A stretch of 15,734 bases of DNA. Source: CAZMFZ01 sp964565665. Its GTDB lineage: Bacteria; Bacteroidota; Bacteroidia; Cytophagales; UBA9547. The position numbers and the translations under genes are program-made. The DNA is taken from contig CAZMFZ010000091.1 of assembly GCA_964565665.1 (NCBI GenBank), positions 1 to 15,734 of the forward strand, given 5' to 3'. Shown here piece by piece: positions 1 through 7,334 of this stretch (its first letter is position 1; every line of letters starts with the position of its first letter). The notes beneath the pieces were generated by a model. That model was not told the origin of the DNA. It did no database searches and was given only the letters and a program-made list of their open reading frames with translations.

Positions 1-150
1 GAAGAATTGTATACTTTAATGCTTCAAAAAACCGTGCCACAACATGTGAAACCGCATTAGTGTGGTTGTGTGCTCCCTCCATCAAGCTAAGGAACCACAG
101 AAAAAACCAATTTTTAATTGGATGGGCAAATTTTGGGAATATTTACAACC
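1..150. other. Upstream spacer with stem-loops and short open frames, no recognised gene
   Basis: No gene is recognised here. The stretch holds overlapping inverted repeats. TGTGGTT at 61-67 can pair perfectly with AACCACA at 93-99, or (with one G-U pair) with AACCGCA at 50-56. CACAAC at 38-43 also matches GTTGTG at 65-70. On the plus strand a frame is open from base 1 to a TAG at 58-60 and could be the tail of a gene that starts outside the window. On the minus strand a frame is open from 142 to the window edge and reads like protein (it contains MEGAHNHTNAVSHVVARFFE), but I cannot match it to a family. The stretch may be the edge of a degraded gene or a dispersed intergenic repeat. Confidence 0.3.
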
Positions 151-182
151 TTTATCGCAGTCTAAATAATTTCTTAAATTTG
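151..182 (+). promoter_or_regulatory. Candidate promoter of the decayed toxin-antitoxin pair
   Basis: TAAATTTG at 175-182 fits the Bacteroidota -7 consensus TAnnTTTG exactly. TTTA at 151-154 lies 20 bases upstream and differs by one base from the -33 TTTG/TTG element. Transcription would start near 189, just ahead of the antitoxin-like frame. This is a match by eye in AT-rich DNA, so chance is possible. Confidence 0.35.
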
Positions 183-196
183 AAACAACAAAATTT

Positions 197-406
197 ATTA
201 AAATAGTAATCGAAAGAACAAACAAGGAAATTGTCATTAGGCTTCCATCATATGTTGACACGGCTGTACTTCAACGTTTGGTTCATTATTTGATATACAA
301 AGAAGCAACTGCGAAATCGAAAGCCAGCCAGTCTGAAATTGACGCATTAGCAACGGAAGTTAAACAAGGTTTGTGGGAAAAAAACAGAAGCCGCTTTGTT
401 AAATGA
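197..406 (+). pseudogene. Antitoxin-like protein upstream of PIN toxin, start codon lost or ATT
   Basis: A 69-codon frame runs from ATT at 197 to TGA at 404-406. It reads KIVIERTNKEIVIRLPSYVD and then a helical, charged C-terminal half rich in Lys, Glu and Ala, ending in WEKNRSRFVK. Size, composition and position just before a PIN-domain gene suggest the antitoxin of a VapBC-like pair; I do not recognise the exact family. The stop overlaps the toxin start as ATGA (403-406), the usual sign of translational coupling. No ATG or GTG stands at the expected start: the codon before Lys-Ile-Val-Ile is ATT, which could be a mutated ATG (G to T) or a very rare real start. Since the partner toxin is clearly broken, a dead gene is more likely. 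Confidence 0.5.
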
Positions 407-866
407 AAATCGCAGTTGATACAAATATTATTTTCAGTACTTTAATAAACTTAAACAGCACTATAGGAGACCTTTTGTTCAACTCCGACAAGCATTTTGA
501 ATTTTATAGTAGCAGTTATATGCGTTACGAAATTCAAAAGCATTGGGAGCGGCTTAAAAAGATTTCAAAATTATCAGACGAACAATTGCAAATTTCTTAT
601 ACACAAGTTCAAAGCTAAAGTTTATTAACGAAGAAATATTCCTGGTGAAATATGGTTAGCTTCTGAAGAAATTACAAAAGGAATAGACATGGACGATACT
701 GATTTTTGTAGCCTTAGCGAAATTTTTGAAAGTTACATTATGGACAGGTGACAAAGTTCTCTACAATGGACTTAATAAGCTAAATTTTAAAAAGCTGCTC
801 AACACAGCAGAATTACTTGCACTTGGACTACGAAAAGCTAGAAGAAAAGCGGTATTAGCATCATAA
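403..866 (+). pseudogene. PIN-domain toxin (VapC-like ribonuclease), frameshifted
   Basis: PIN-domain toxins are Mg-dependent endoribonucleases that use four acidic residues. The first 71 codons from ATG 403 read MKIAVDTNIIFST, with the first catalytic Asp at residue 6 and Glu at 43 in YEIQKHW; the frame stops at TAA 616-618. The protein continues in other frames: KLKFINEE from about 609, PGEIWLASEE and DMDDTDF from 641 to 706, then VALAKFLKVTLWTGDKVLYN and the tail from 708 to TAA 864-866. That requires a base lost near 609, another lost near 640 and one extra T in the T run at 703-707. All four acidic positions are still visible when the pieces are joined, giving about 154 residues, a normal length for the family. 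The gene is either a fairly recent pseudogene or a sequence with indel errors. Confidence 0.8.
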
Positions 867-887
867 ATATTCAATGCTAAGCAAATC

Positions 888-959
888 TTAATAAATATCT
901 GCCCCATCTGGATTCGGATTGCAGTAATGTGGCATTGCGGTAAAGGCGGAATCACCCAT
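888..959 (-). CDS. Possible 23-residue peptide downstream of yihY
   Basis: ATG at 959-957 to TAA at 890-888 reads MGDSAFTAMPHYCNPNPDGA and three more residues. It starts four bases after the YihY stop, in a different frame. The composition (Cys, His, Pro, Asn, Tyr) looks more like protein than random AT-rich sequence. It could be a small gene, the tail of an older longer YihY end after a frameshift, or chance. No family is recognised. Confidence 0.2.
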   Translation of the reverse strand: MGDSAFTAMPHYCNPNPDGADIY

Positions 960-963
960 AGAT

Positions 964-1869
964 TTACTCCAAAAATTTCTCTCTCAAATGCACAAGATCA
1001 TCTTTAATCTTTGAGCTTATTTTCAAATAGCTCACATTCAATTCGAAGCCCAGCAGTATTACAAACGAAATAATGTAAAGCCAAAACATCAATGCCATTA
1101 TAGTGCCAATAGAGCCATACACTTTATTATAAGAAGCAAAATTTTCAAAGTAAATGCCCATCAGAAAGGTGGCCAATAGCGATAGAAGGGAAGCAAACAA
1201 TGCTCCAATAGAGAAAAAGCCCCAAGTTTTCTTTACTGTGGGGCCGAAATAATAAATAGCCGAAATAGAGAGGTAGAAAAATAAAAATACTGCCCCAAAC
1301 TGTAGCAACACAATAAAGTAATAGGTGTTGATGGGAATAAAATTTAAAGCCATCAGGTGATTGAGTACAATCTTGCTTACCACCAATATAAGTATGGAAG
1401 CCAATAAGCAAAATGTGAGCATCAAATTGATGGATACAGCCAATAGTTGCGTTTTGATAAAGCTTCTTTTGATGGCAGTGCGATAGCATTGGTTGAAACC
1501 GTCCATCATAGAGAGTACCCCACTGGTTGAGGAATACATAGCAATCACAAACCCGAGCGAAAGCAGACTGCCCCGTTGCAAGCTTATTATACTTTTGATT
1601 TCACCTGCGGTAAATTGGTAAATACTACGCGGTAACACACTTTTCAAGTAGCTGAGAATGTACACATCTAAATCGGCAATGGGGATATAAGGAATAAGCG
1701 TAAACAAAAAAATAATGCCCGGAAATATGGCAAGCGTGAAGCTGAAAGCCATAGATTTGGCAATGCCAGTTAGTTCATCTTCCTGCACTTCCTTTATATA
1801 CAGCTTTATCAAATCTAGCAAAGTGCTGTCAGTATTTTTAATTTTGATGTTGGCTATTCTATTGTACAT
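964..1869 (-). CDS. YihY/BrkB-family inner membrane protein
   Basis: A 301-residue protein of the YihY/virulence factor BrkB family, once mislabelled RNase BN; its molecular function is not settled. It has about six membrane segments, near residues 39-60, 98-120, 142-168, 182-207, 217-240 and 253-275. Family-typical stretches are MAFSFTLAIFPGIIFLF near the first span and YGSIGTIMALMFWLY followed by LLGFELN in the last. The length is normal and nothing is missing. The ATG at 1869 lies only 13 bases beyond the T tract of the terminator that closes the upstream protease gene. The gene must therefore be expressed by read-through or from a promoter inside the end of the protease gene; I see no clear -7 element. 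A tiny frame of uncertain status follows the stop. Confidence 0.9.
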   Translation of the reverse strand: MYNRIANIKIKNTDSTLLDLIKLYIKEVQEDELTGIAKSMAFSFTLAIFPGIIFLFTLIPYIPIADLDVYILSYLKSVLPRSIYQFTAGEIKSIISLQRGSLLSLGFVIAMYSSTSGVLSMMDGFNQCYRTAIKRSFIKTQLLAVSINLMLTFCLLASILILVVSKIVLNHLMALNFIPINTYYFIVLLQFGAVFLFFYLSISAIYYFGPTVKKTWGFFSIGALFASLLSLLATFLMGIYFENFASYNKVYGSIGTIMALMFWLYIISFVILLGFELNVSYLKISSKIKDDLVHLREKFLE

Positions 1870-1881
1870 AAGTATGGTAAT

Positions 1882-1921
1882 AAAAAATCCTTCTTAATAG
1901 TGCATACTAAAAAGAAGGATT
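1882..1921 (-). terminator. Rho-independent terminator after the M48 protease gene
   Basis: AATCCTTCTT at 1886-1895 and AAGAAGGATT at 1912-1921 are perfect 10-bp arms around a 16-base loop. Read on the minus strand, the hairpin is followed directly by a run of T (1887-1882). It lies 22 bases past the protease stop and just before the yihY start. Confidence 0.8.
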
Positions 1922-1942
1922 GTAAAAAGGGTTTAAAACGAA

Positions 1943-2755
1943 CTATGGCAAACTAGCGATGAAAACCGCATATTCTGGAGACCCACTAGGTGTAGTACTG
2001 CAACCTGCATCAGTGGCTTGTTTGTTAATATTTTCTACTCTTTTGTCTGGGCAAGGGTGTGTACTGAAAAAGCCAGTAAGTGCATTGCAATCGGCTTTAC
2101 CTCCTTTCTCCAATTTATCAAAAAAAGCTCCAGCACTATTGCAGGCATATTTAGGGGTGGTAGTACCAGAAAGATAAATTACAGATTGGTTGTCGGCATC
2201 GGTTTCGTCAGCTTTGCTAAAAGCAAGCCCTGTCATATTTTGTACTACTTGCCCTATTACATTTTTATCACCCCCTACAGCAGAAATTAAAAATTGTGTA
2301 GCTCCATTTTTAATTTGTTGGTTTACATAGTGCCTTCTATCTGCATGTGCAATTTCGTGGCCCATTACACCTGCCAATTGGTCTTCAGTTTCAAGGTATT
2401 TGATTAACCCTGTGTATACATAAATATAACCTCCTGGTGTACAAAAAGCATTGAGTGTAGCGTCATTTTTTATTATTTTCACTTTCCAAGGAAATTTGTC
2501 TTTATAATATACTTTTCCTGAACTCAGAATATTTGCTGTAATCCGTTCAATTTGTGCGTAAGCTTTTGGATATTTTTCTTTATCAAGCACAGGATATGCA
2601 GAAGAGTCCTTTGCAATTTCTGCTTCTACTTGAGCACCCAATTTCACATCTTCCGATTCGGGAAATACGAATCCTAATACTTCTTCTTTTTTGCAACTAA
2701 TGAAGCCAAAAAGCAATGCGGCTATGAATAGGCTGTTTGTTACAATTTTTTTCAT
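1943..2755 (-). CDS. M48-family zinc metalloprotease, lipoprotein
   Basis: A 270-residue peptidase of family M48 (periplasmic LoiP/BepA/YcaL group). Residues 1-20 form a lipoprotein signal peptide with the box GFISC, so Cys21 would be acylated. The charged KKEE after the Cys is common in Bacteroidota lipoproteins. The zinc site HEIAH is at residues 133-137 and the third ligand is probably Glu184 in SKADETDAD; all are present, so the enzyme looks active. AFCTPGGYIYVYTGLI upstream of the zinc helix and FFSTHPCPDKRVENI near the end are typical of the family. The predicted role is degradation of misfolded or surplus envelope proteins. Substrates cannot be told from sequence. The gene stands alone: 208 bases separate it from parE and a terminator follows. 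Confidence 0.93.
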   Translation of the reverse strand: MKKIVTNSLFIAALLFGFISCKKEEVLGFVFPESEDVKLGAQVEAEIAKDSSAYPVLDKEKYPKAYAQIERITANILSSGKVYYKDKFPWKVKIIKNDATLNAFCTPGGYIYVYTGLIKYLETEDQLAGVMGHEIAHADRRHYVNQQIKNGATQFLISAVGGDKNVIGQVVQNMTGLAFSKADETDADNQSVIYLSGTTTPKYACNSAGAFFDKLEKGGKADCNALTGFFSTHPCPDKRVENINKQATDAGCSTTPSGSPEYAVFIASLP

Positions 2756-2963
2756 GTTAATTAAATTTGTTAATTTATTAATGAGATTGAATGAAAAGTT
2801 AAATTAATAATTTGTGAAATGGAGAATTATTTATGCGATAAAGATAAAAATTTATTTGTAAATGTTGGTGTCAAGTAAATAAACCCTCAGTCTAAATTAC
2901 TGCTGTCGCACTCTTTTTATCACTATAAACATTCTTCTTAAATGAGCGTTCGCTTTTTCGCTT

Positions 2964-3263
2964 TTAATCATTAATTCTATTTTTTATATCCATTTTTTCG
3001 TACAAAATTCTTACAACTTCTATTTTGTTTTTTTCATTTTTTTTGCAAAATAATAAATGTGATTTCACTTTTGAATATCGATAATCTTTTCTCACACTTC
3101 CGAAATCTTTCAGTGTTTCAAAATTTTCAGCCAGAAATTCTATTTCGTCCATTATCAAATTGTAATATCTATCCGCTTGTTCAATCGACCAATTTTCAGC
3201 TGTGTAAATCCAAATACTGTTCAAATCTTCAAGAGCTTTTTCAGAAATTACATATTCAACCAT
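2964..3263 (-). CDS. parE: ParE-family toxin (RelE/ParE superfamily)
   Basis: A complete 99-residue RelE/ParE toxin. It begins VEYVISEKALEDLNSIW, the usual first strand and helix, and ends with the diagnostic core SVRKDYRYSKVKSHLLF followed by IEVVRILYEKMDIKNRI. The Arg and Tyr residues of the YRYSK and VRILYEKMD segments match the ParE pattern rather than the ribosome-dependent RelE one, and ParE proteins of this type poison DNA gyrase. The ATG (3263-3261) shares one base with the stop of the antitoxin gene (TAATG), so the two are translationally coupled. No frameshift or loss is seen, in contrast with the broken toxin gene at 403-866. The subfamily and the gyrase target are inferred from family resemblance. 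Confidence 0.88.
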   Translation of the reverse strand: MVEYVISEKALEDLNSIWIYTAENWSIEQADRYYNLIMDEIEFLAENFETLKDFGSVRKDYRYSKVKSHLLFCKKNEKNKIEVVRILYEKMDIKNRIND

Positions 3264-3508
3264 TACTTTTGGAATTTTTCATGTAACTGATTTAAGTTTT
3301 CATTTCGGTCAAAATTGCTAATTTTTCTGCTATTTTCACCTATTTCCAATTCCTTAATTAGAGATTTAGTTTGAATTTCTTCCTGTTCGAAATGCCTCAA
3401 AGCAGTTCTCACAACTTCGCTTACTGAATTATACTTTCCTGTTGCAATTTGTCCATTTATGAAACTCTCATAATATTCTCCAATTAAAATTGATGTATTT
3501 CGTGCCAT
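3263..3508 (-). CDS. parD: ParD-family antitoxin (ribbon-helix-helix)
   Basis: An 81-residue ParD-type antitoxin. MARNTSILIGEYYESFINGQ is the classic N-terminal strand and first helix of the ribbon-helix-helix DNA-binding domain, followed by GKYNSVSEVVRTALRHFEQE, the second helix. The Lys/Glu/Asn-rich tail from residue 50 should be the flexible part that wraps ParE. The frame stays open upstream to an ATG at 3604, but those 32 extra residues are basic, unlike ParD, and run through the promoter and operator, so I take the ATG at 3508. It is transcribed first, followed by parE with a one-base overlap. A palindrome at 3531-3547 just upstream is a likely site for autorepression. Confidence 0.88.
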   Translation of the reverse strand: MARNTSILIGEYYESFINGQIATGKYNSVSEVVRTALRHFEQEEIQTKSLIKELEIGENSRKISNFDRNENLNQLHEKFQK

Positions 3509-3525
3509 ATATTCCATATTTTCTT

Positions 3526-3554
3526 TAAATATACCAATATGTGGTATTTTACAA
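3526..3554 (-). promoter_or_regulatory. Candidate parDE promoter
   Basis: On the minus strand TATATTTA (3533-3526) resembles the -7 element TAnnTTTG with one mismatch. TTG (3554-3552) lies 18 bases upstream, within the spacing usual for Bacteroidota. Transcription would start near 3520, about 12 bases before the ATG at 3508. The match was made by eye. Confidence 0.45.
3531..3547. promoter_or_regulatory. Candidate ParD operator palindrome
   Basis: ATACCA at 3531-3536 and TGGTAT at 3542-3547 are perfect 6-bp inverted arms around five bases. The palindrome sits between the -33 and -7 elements of the proposed parDE promoter, where binding of the ribbon-helix-helix antitoxin would block RNA polymerase. 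Autorepression of this kind is known for the family; this particular site is an inference. Confidence 0.55.
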
Positions 3555-3619
3555 TAAGCTTTTCGATTTTTTTTCGGTTTTCTGTCACTCGAAAAGTAAT
3601 GCATAACAAAGAGATAAAA

Positions 3620-3640
3620 TTACAGCTGGTAATACTGTAA
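3620..3640 (-). terminator. Weak hairpin after the histidine kinase gene
   Basis: TTACAG at 3620-3625 and CTGTAA at 3635-3640 form a 6-bp stem. On the minus strand it is followed by a T-rich stretch (TTTTATCTCTTTG). It lies just past the kinase stop and may end that transcript before parDE. The stem is short and low in G and C. Confidence 0.3.
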
Positions 3641-3644
3641 ATCC

Positions 3645-6600
3645 TTATGCTTTGGGAATTTTGACACTAAACACGCTTCCTTCTCCAAGCCTTGATTCAA
3701 AACCAATACTTCCGCCCATTTGCTCTAAGCCTCGCTTTGCCAATGCAAGCCCTATGCCCGATCCAGATGATTTTGTGCTGAAATTGGGTTGAAATATTTT
3801 CGAACCTAAGGCATCGGCTATGCCTATGCCATTGTCTGAAATATTCACTGTAATCTTATCGTTTGTATCATTTATGTAAATATTTACTTGAGGAATTTGC
3901 CCATCCGCTACCGATTCTATGGCATTTCTAACTAGGTTTATCATTATTCGGCTTATCATATTTTCATCGCCCAATGCAAAACATTCGGGTATAATATTTT
4001 GAAAATGAATTTCAATTTCAGATTCTGTTTTGAAAAGGAATACCACATTCTCAATCAATTTTACCAATTCCACTCTTTCTTTTTTAGGCAAAGGCATTTG
4101 AGCAAATGATGAAAAAGAACCAGCAATTTCATTGAGGTTTTCAATCTGTTCTAAAAGCACATCTGCCGAGCGCAAGGCAATCTCTTCCTTATCTGTCCTG
4201 TCTGTTTGCAGCATTCTTTGCATATTTTGTATGGCAAGTTTCATTGGAGTAAGCGGGTTTTTGATTTCGTGAGCCACTTGTTTGGCCATTTCCCGCCAAG
4301 CTGATTCCTTTTCGGAGCTTGCCAAGGCCTTTTTATTTTCTTCAAGTTTCTTTAACATTCGGTTGTATTCTTTTACCAAAATGCCAATTTCATCTGAAGC
4401 TGCGTATGAAAGCGGTTCGTTGTTTTTCTCTAGCGAAGTATATTTTATTTTCTGGGTAAGCATGGTAAGCGGGAGCGTGAGTCTGCTTGAGAAGAAATAA
4501 GTAGTGCCTAAAAACAAGATAAATATAAGCGTGAAAATATTGAGAATCGTAGTGATAGAATCCATCACTTTCTCTTTGAATACAAAATCAGATTCGAAAA
4601 ACGGTATAGATACGAAGCCCAATATCACACCAGAGTCATACGATTTGATGGGTGAATACACTGTTTTGTATTGAAATTTGCCAATTGATTCATCGAGGAT
4701 GGCAGTAGGTTCTTTGCGTTCGCTAATTTCCGAATACGCTACTGGGCTTATGTAATTGGGTAAAAGCGACAAATCGAAAAGCGAAGGCTGGGTATTCGCC
4801 ACCATTTTTCCAGCCACGTCATAAATTACAATATCAGATTGCACATACTTGGCTGCACGCTCCAATTCACCAGTGAGTTCATCAATTGTAATCTTATTTT
4901 GATTGAATTTTGAAAAGATAACTGACAAATTTTGGCTTATAAAACCAGCCTTCTCATTATAGCTTTTTTCAAGATCTGTTTTGAAAGCATTATTCATAAT
5001 AGAAAATGAAGCCACCGATACTGCTACCAAAGGCAAAAAGAAGGCAATATTAATAAACAGTTGAATTTTGGTGGTGAATGTGCTGCTGATTTGCCTGAGT
5101 TTGAAATAAAACGTATTGCTAAAAATAAATATGGCCAAAACACCCGAAAGTATGGCAAATAAGAAAGAGAAATTAGAAGCGAATATTTTGGCTACCGAGG
5201 CATTGTATAAAATCAAAATAGATTTATTATCTTGAAATTCAAATAGTTGTGAATAATTTCCTAAGTCAAACTTACCTCCAAGATACTCAGTTTTAAGTTT
5301 GCCAATGTTGAGAGGTACTAGCTTTTGAAGGTTCATTTTACCACTTTCCGACACCAGCAATTCCGATTTATAAATAGCAAAATCAGGTTTTGGGTCGTTG
5401 TAATCTACATATGAAATTCTCTCTTTGAATAGTGCAGGTAATATACTATTGGGTATAAGCCTTCGCAATTTGAACTCAAGTACTACGTAGCCTAGCAACC
5501 CCGATTTCACCGATACAGGTATAAAGCTATAGTAATTGGCACTATAAGCTAGTACTTTATATATGCCTTTAAATTTGGTTCTAAATTTGGGTTTGCTGTA
5601 ATTCGAAAGATAGTAAAAATACGGTTTGATATTTTTATTGAGGCAAATGCCCTCATTATCAAACAAATACAGATTACTTTCATATTCATCAAATTGGTTT
5701 GAAATATAATTTTTCAGAATTTTTTGCTCTATCAATCCCAGATCGTTGAGTTTACCACCCAAACCTTGGTGCAGCAAACTATCTGCCTTGATGCTGTCAG
5801 ATATTGATTTCAATTGATTAAAATCAATCACACCCGCTTCGTTGTTTATTTTCTCCGCCCATCTCTTCGATTTAGAAGCTAATATTTCCTTCTCACCCAA
5901 GTATGCGGCCATCGATATGGCAACGGCTACTATCAAAATACAGAAAAACAAGTACAAATAAGTAATATATCTAGGTCTGCTCAAAGTATTTGGCCAGCCT
6001 TGCCACACTGTTACCAATAAATACAATGAAGCCAATAAGGCTGTGGGGAGCTCAAAATCAACTATCAAAAATGCAGGTAATGAGATGAAAAAGACCATTC
6101 CGATCCAAATCCAGATCAGCCTTGCCTCTTTTTGGGCAAATCTTCGTAGCAAATATTTGGCTATCAAATGCGAAAACATGAAATAGCACAAGCCATATAC
6201 AATCAAAATGAGTAGTGTAAGCAGCTTTTCAGAAGTATATGAGCCAAAATTGAAAATGTTGTAAGAATAAAAAGGGTGCGTGTACGACAGCTTTGCTAGC
6301 CATAACAAGGCTTGCAACAAAGCAATATTTAGTGTCAACACTGCAAAATCAATAAGCCAAACATAGCCATGCAAATTATTAATAAACGACCTTCGCTTGG
6401 CGTTGTTGAAGCTATACCTGAATGGTAAAAATAATAAAGTGAATACCGCAAATGATGAAGCTAGATTGATCATCAAATTATAGTCAATCCATTGAAATAC
6501 AGCTGCTTGATTAATGGTTAATTTGAAATAGTACAAATAAAACAGGAGTACAAAATTTATAAACGCGAGCATTAGCCAAGCCCCAATTATCATTTTTAGG

Positions 6601-7298
6601 CTTATTAAATACCTAACCATATTTACTACTGCAACTACCAAGCAGCTTGCAAAGCATAGAAATAAACCAACAACAACTATGGTTTCTGCAATGGTGGCTT
6701 GCTCTACTTTCTCTTCAAAAGCTAAAGAAAAAAGGAAATTATTGTTTATAAATACATTGTATTGTCCTTTTTGAGATTGTATTTTCGCTACTTTTTCAGG
6801 GAATATTTGCTTGTTAAGGCCTGAGCTGATAAAATTGTTTTTTATCGCATATTTTTCCGAAAGCCATAGTTGGTGAACAATTGTGTAGGTTTGTTTTTTG
6901 TATCTGATAGCATTGCGAATAACAAAAAGATTTCCTGCATTCGTCTTTAGTATTTTTACTTTGAAGGGCTTGGCAATTTGATTATAATCGTAAATTATTG
7001 CTTTCTTAGACCAATACACAGGTTTTTCTCCATTAAAAATGCTAGTAGGCACTAGTAAACCGTCATTTAACTGAGAAAAATTCAATGCCTTACCAATTTC
7101 TAAATAGGCTTTTATGGCCTCGAAATCTAAAGTGGCTGATTTACTAAATTTTGAAATAGAAGTCTCTACCTCCTTCACTATTTCTTCATTTTTTTCGCTG
7201 GCTATTTTACTTTGTTTATTGAAAAATAGAGTTACGGCAAAGAAGAGCAAACCAGCTACAAGAAAAAGTATCGCTTTTAATAAATTTGAATTTCGCAA
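3645..7298 (-). CDS. NtrY-like sensor histidine kinase with many membrane spans, 1217 aa
   Basis: A large membrane histidine kinase that would sense an envelope signal and phosphorylate an unknown partner. Membrane spans lie near residues 7-26 and 205-228, in a hydrophobic block from 236 to 466, and near 710-730, 747-767 and 915-935. The extracytoplasmic parts, about 28-204, 470-705 and 770-910, are unidentified sensors. A HAMP-like linker (938-985) precedes the H box AKQVAHEIKNPLTPMKL with phospho-acceptor His1010. The ATPase domain has its N box around Asn1125, DNGIGI at 1155-1160 and GSGIGLALAK at 1179-1188, so the core looks active. This H box is typical of NtrY-type kinases. The start is TTG at 7298; no ATG exists in frame before the first membrane span, and ATT at 7319 is a weaker option. 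It lies 36 bases after recQ. No response regulator is adjacent. Confidence 0.88.
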   Translation of the reverse strand: MRNSNLLKAILFLVAGLLFFAVTLFFNKQSKIASEKNEEIVKEVETSISKFSKSATLDFEAIKAYLEIGKALNFSQLNDGLLVPTSIFNGEKPVYWSKKAIIYDYNQIAKPFKVKILKTNAGNLFVIRNAIRYKKQTYTIVHQLWLSEKYAIKNNFISSGLNKQIFPEKVAKIQSQKGQYNVFINNNFLFSLAFEEKVEQATIAETIVVVGLFLCFASCLVVAVVNMVRYLISLKMIIGAWLMLAFINFVLLFYLYYFKLTINQAAVFQWIDYNLMINLASSFAVFTLLFLPFRYSFNNAKRRSFINNLHGYVWLIDFAVLTLNIALLQALLWLAKLSYTHPFYSYNIFNFGSYTSEKLLTLLILIVYGLCYFMFSHLIAKYLLRRFAQKEARLIWIWIGMVFFISLPAFLIVDFELPTALLASLYLLVTVWQGWPNTLSRPRYITYLYLFFCILIVAVAISMAAYLGEKEILASKSKRWAEKINNEAGVIDFNQLKSISDSIKADSLLHQGLGGKLNDLGLIEQKILKNYISNQFDEYESNLYLFDNEGICLNKNIKPYFYYLSNYSKPKFRTKFKGIYKVLAYSANYYSFIPVSVKSGLLGYVVLEFKLRRLIPNSILPALFKERISYVDYNDPKPDFAIYKSELLVSESGKMNLQKLVPLNIGKLKTEYLGGKFDLGNYSQLFEFQDNKSILILYNASVAKIFASNFSFLFAILSGVLAIFIFSNTFYFKLRQISSTFTTKIQLFINIAFFLPLVAVSVASFSIMNNAFKTDLEKSYNEKAGFISQNLSVIFSKFNQNKITIDELTGELERAAKYVQSDIVIYDVAGKMVANTQPSLFDLSLLPNYISPVAYSEISERKEPTAILDESIGKFQYKTVYSPIKSYDSGVILGFVSIPFFESDFVFKEKVMDSITTILNIFTLIFILFLGTTYFFSSRLTLPLTMLTQKIKYTSLEKNNEPLSYAASDEIGILVKEYNRMLKKLEENKKALASSEKESAWREMAKQVAHEIKNPLTPMKLAIQNMQRMLQTDRTDKEEIALRSADVLLEQIENLNEIAGSFSSFAQMPLPKKERVELVKLIENVVFLFKTESEIEIHFQNIIPECFALGDENMISRIMINLVRNAIESVADGQIPQVNIYINDTNDKITVNISDNGIGIADALGSKIFQPNFSTKSSGSGIGLALAKRGLEQMGGSIGFESRLGEGSVFSVKIPKA

Positions 7299-7334
7299 AG
7301 GCTGAGTGCAGAATATAATGCAAATGTAAAAATA

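Noticed and set aside
36..73. Integron attC-like site ahead of the toxin-antitoxin pair
   Set aside because: The arms pair imperfectly, but the right arm GTTGTGT does not fit GTTRRRY and no second site follows the toxin gene.
761..955. 64-residue minus-strand open frame
   Set aside because: It lies antisense to the end of the PIN-toxin pseudogene, which explains the sequence better.
1145..1489. 114-residue minus-strand frame inside yihY
   Set aside because: It is in another frame of a clear YihY gene and has no family-like features.
2756..2963. CRISPR-like or regulatory repeats in the AT-rich spacer after parE
   Set aside because: Only simple A/T runs and a short CGCTTTTTCGCTTTT duplication are seen; there are no regular repeats or spacers.
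3509..3604. Longer parD start at ATG 3604 giving 113 residues
   Set aside because: The extra residues are basic and unlike ParD, and they run through the candidate promoter and palindrome. ATG 3508 begins the normal family N-terminus.
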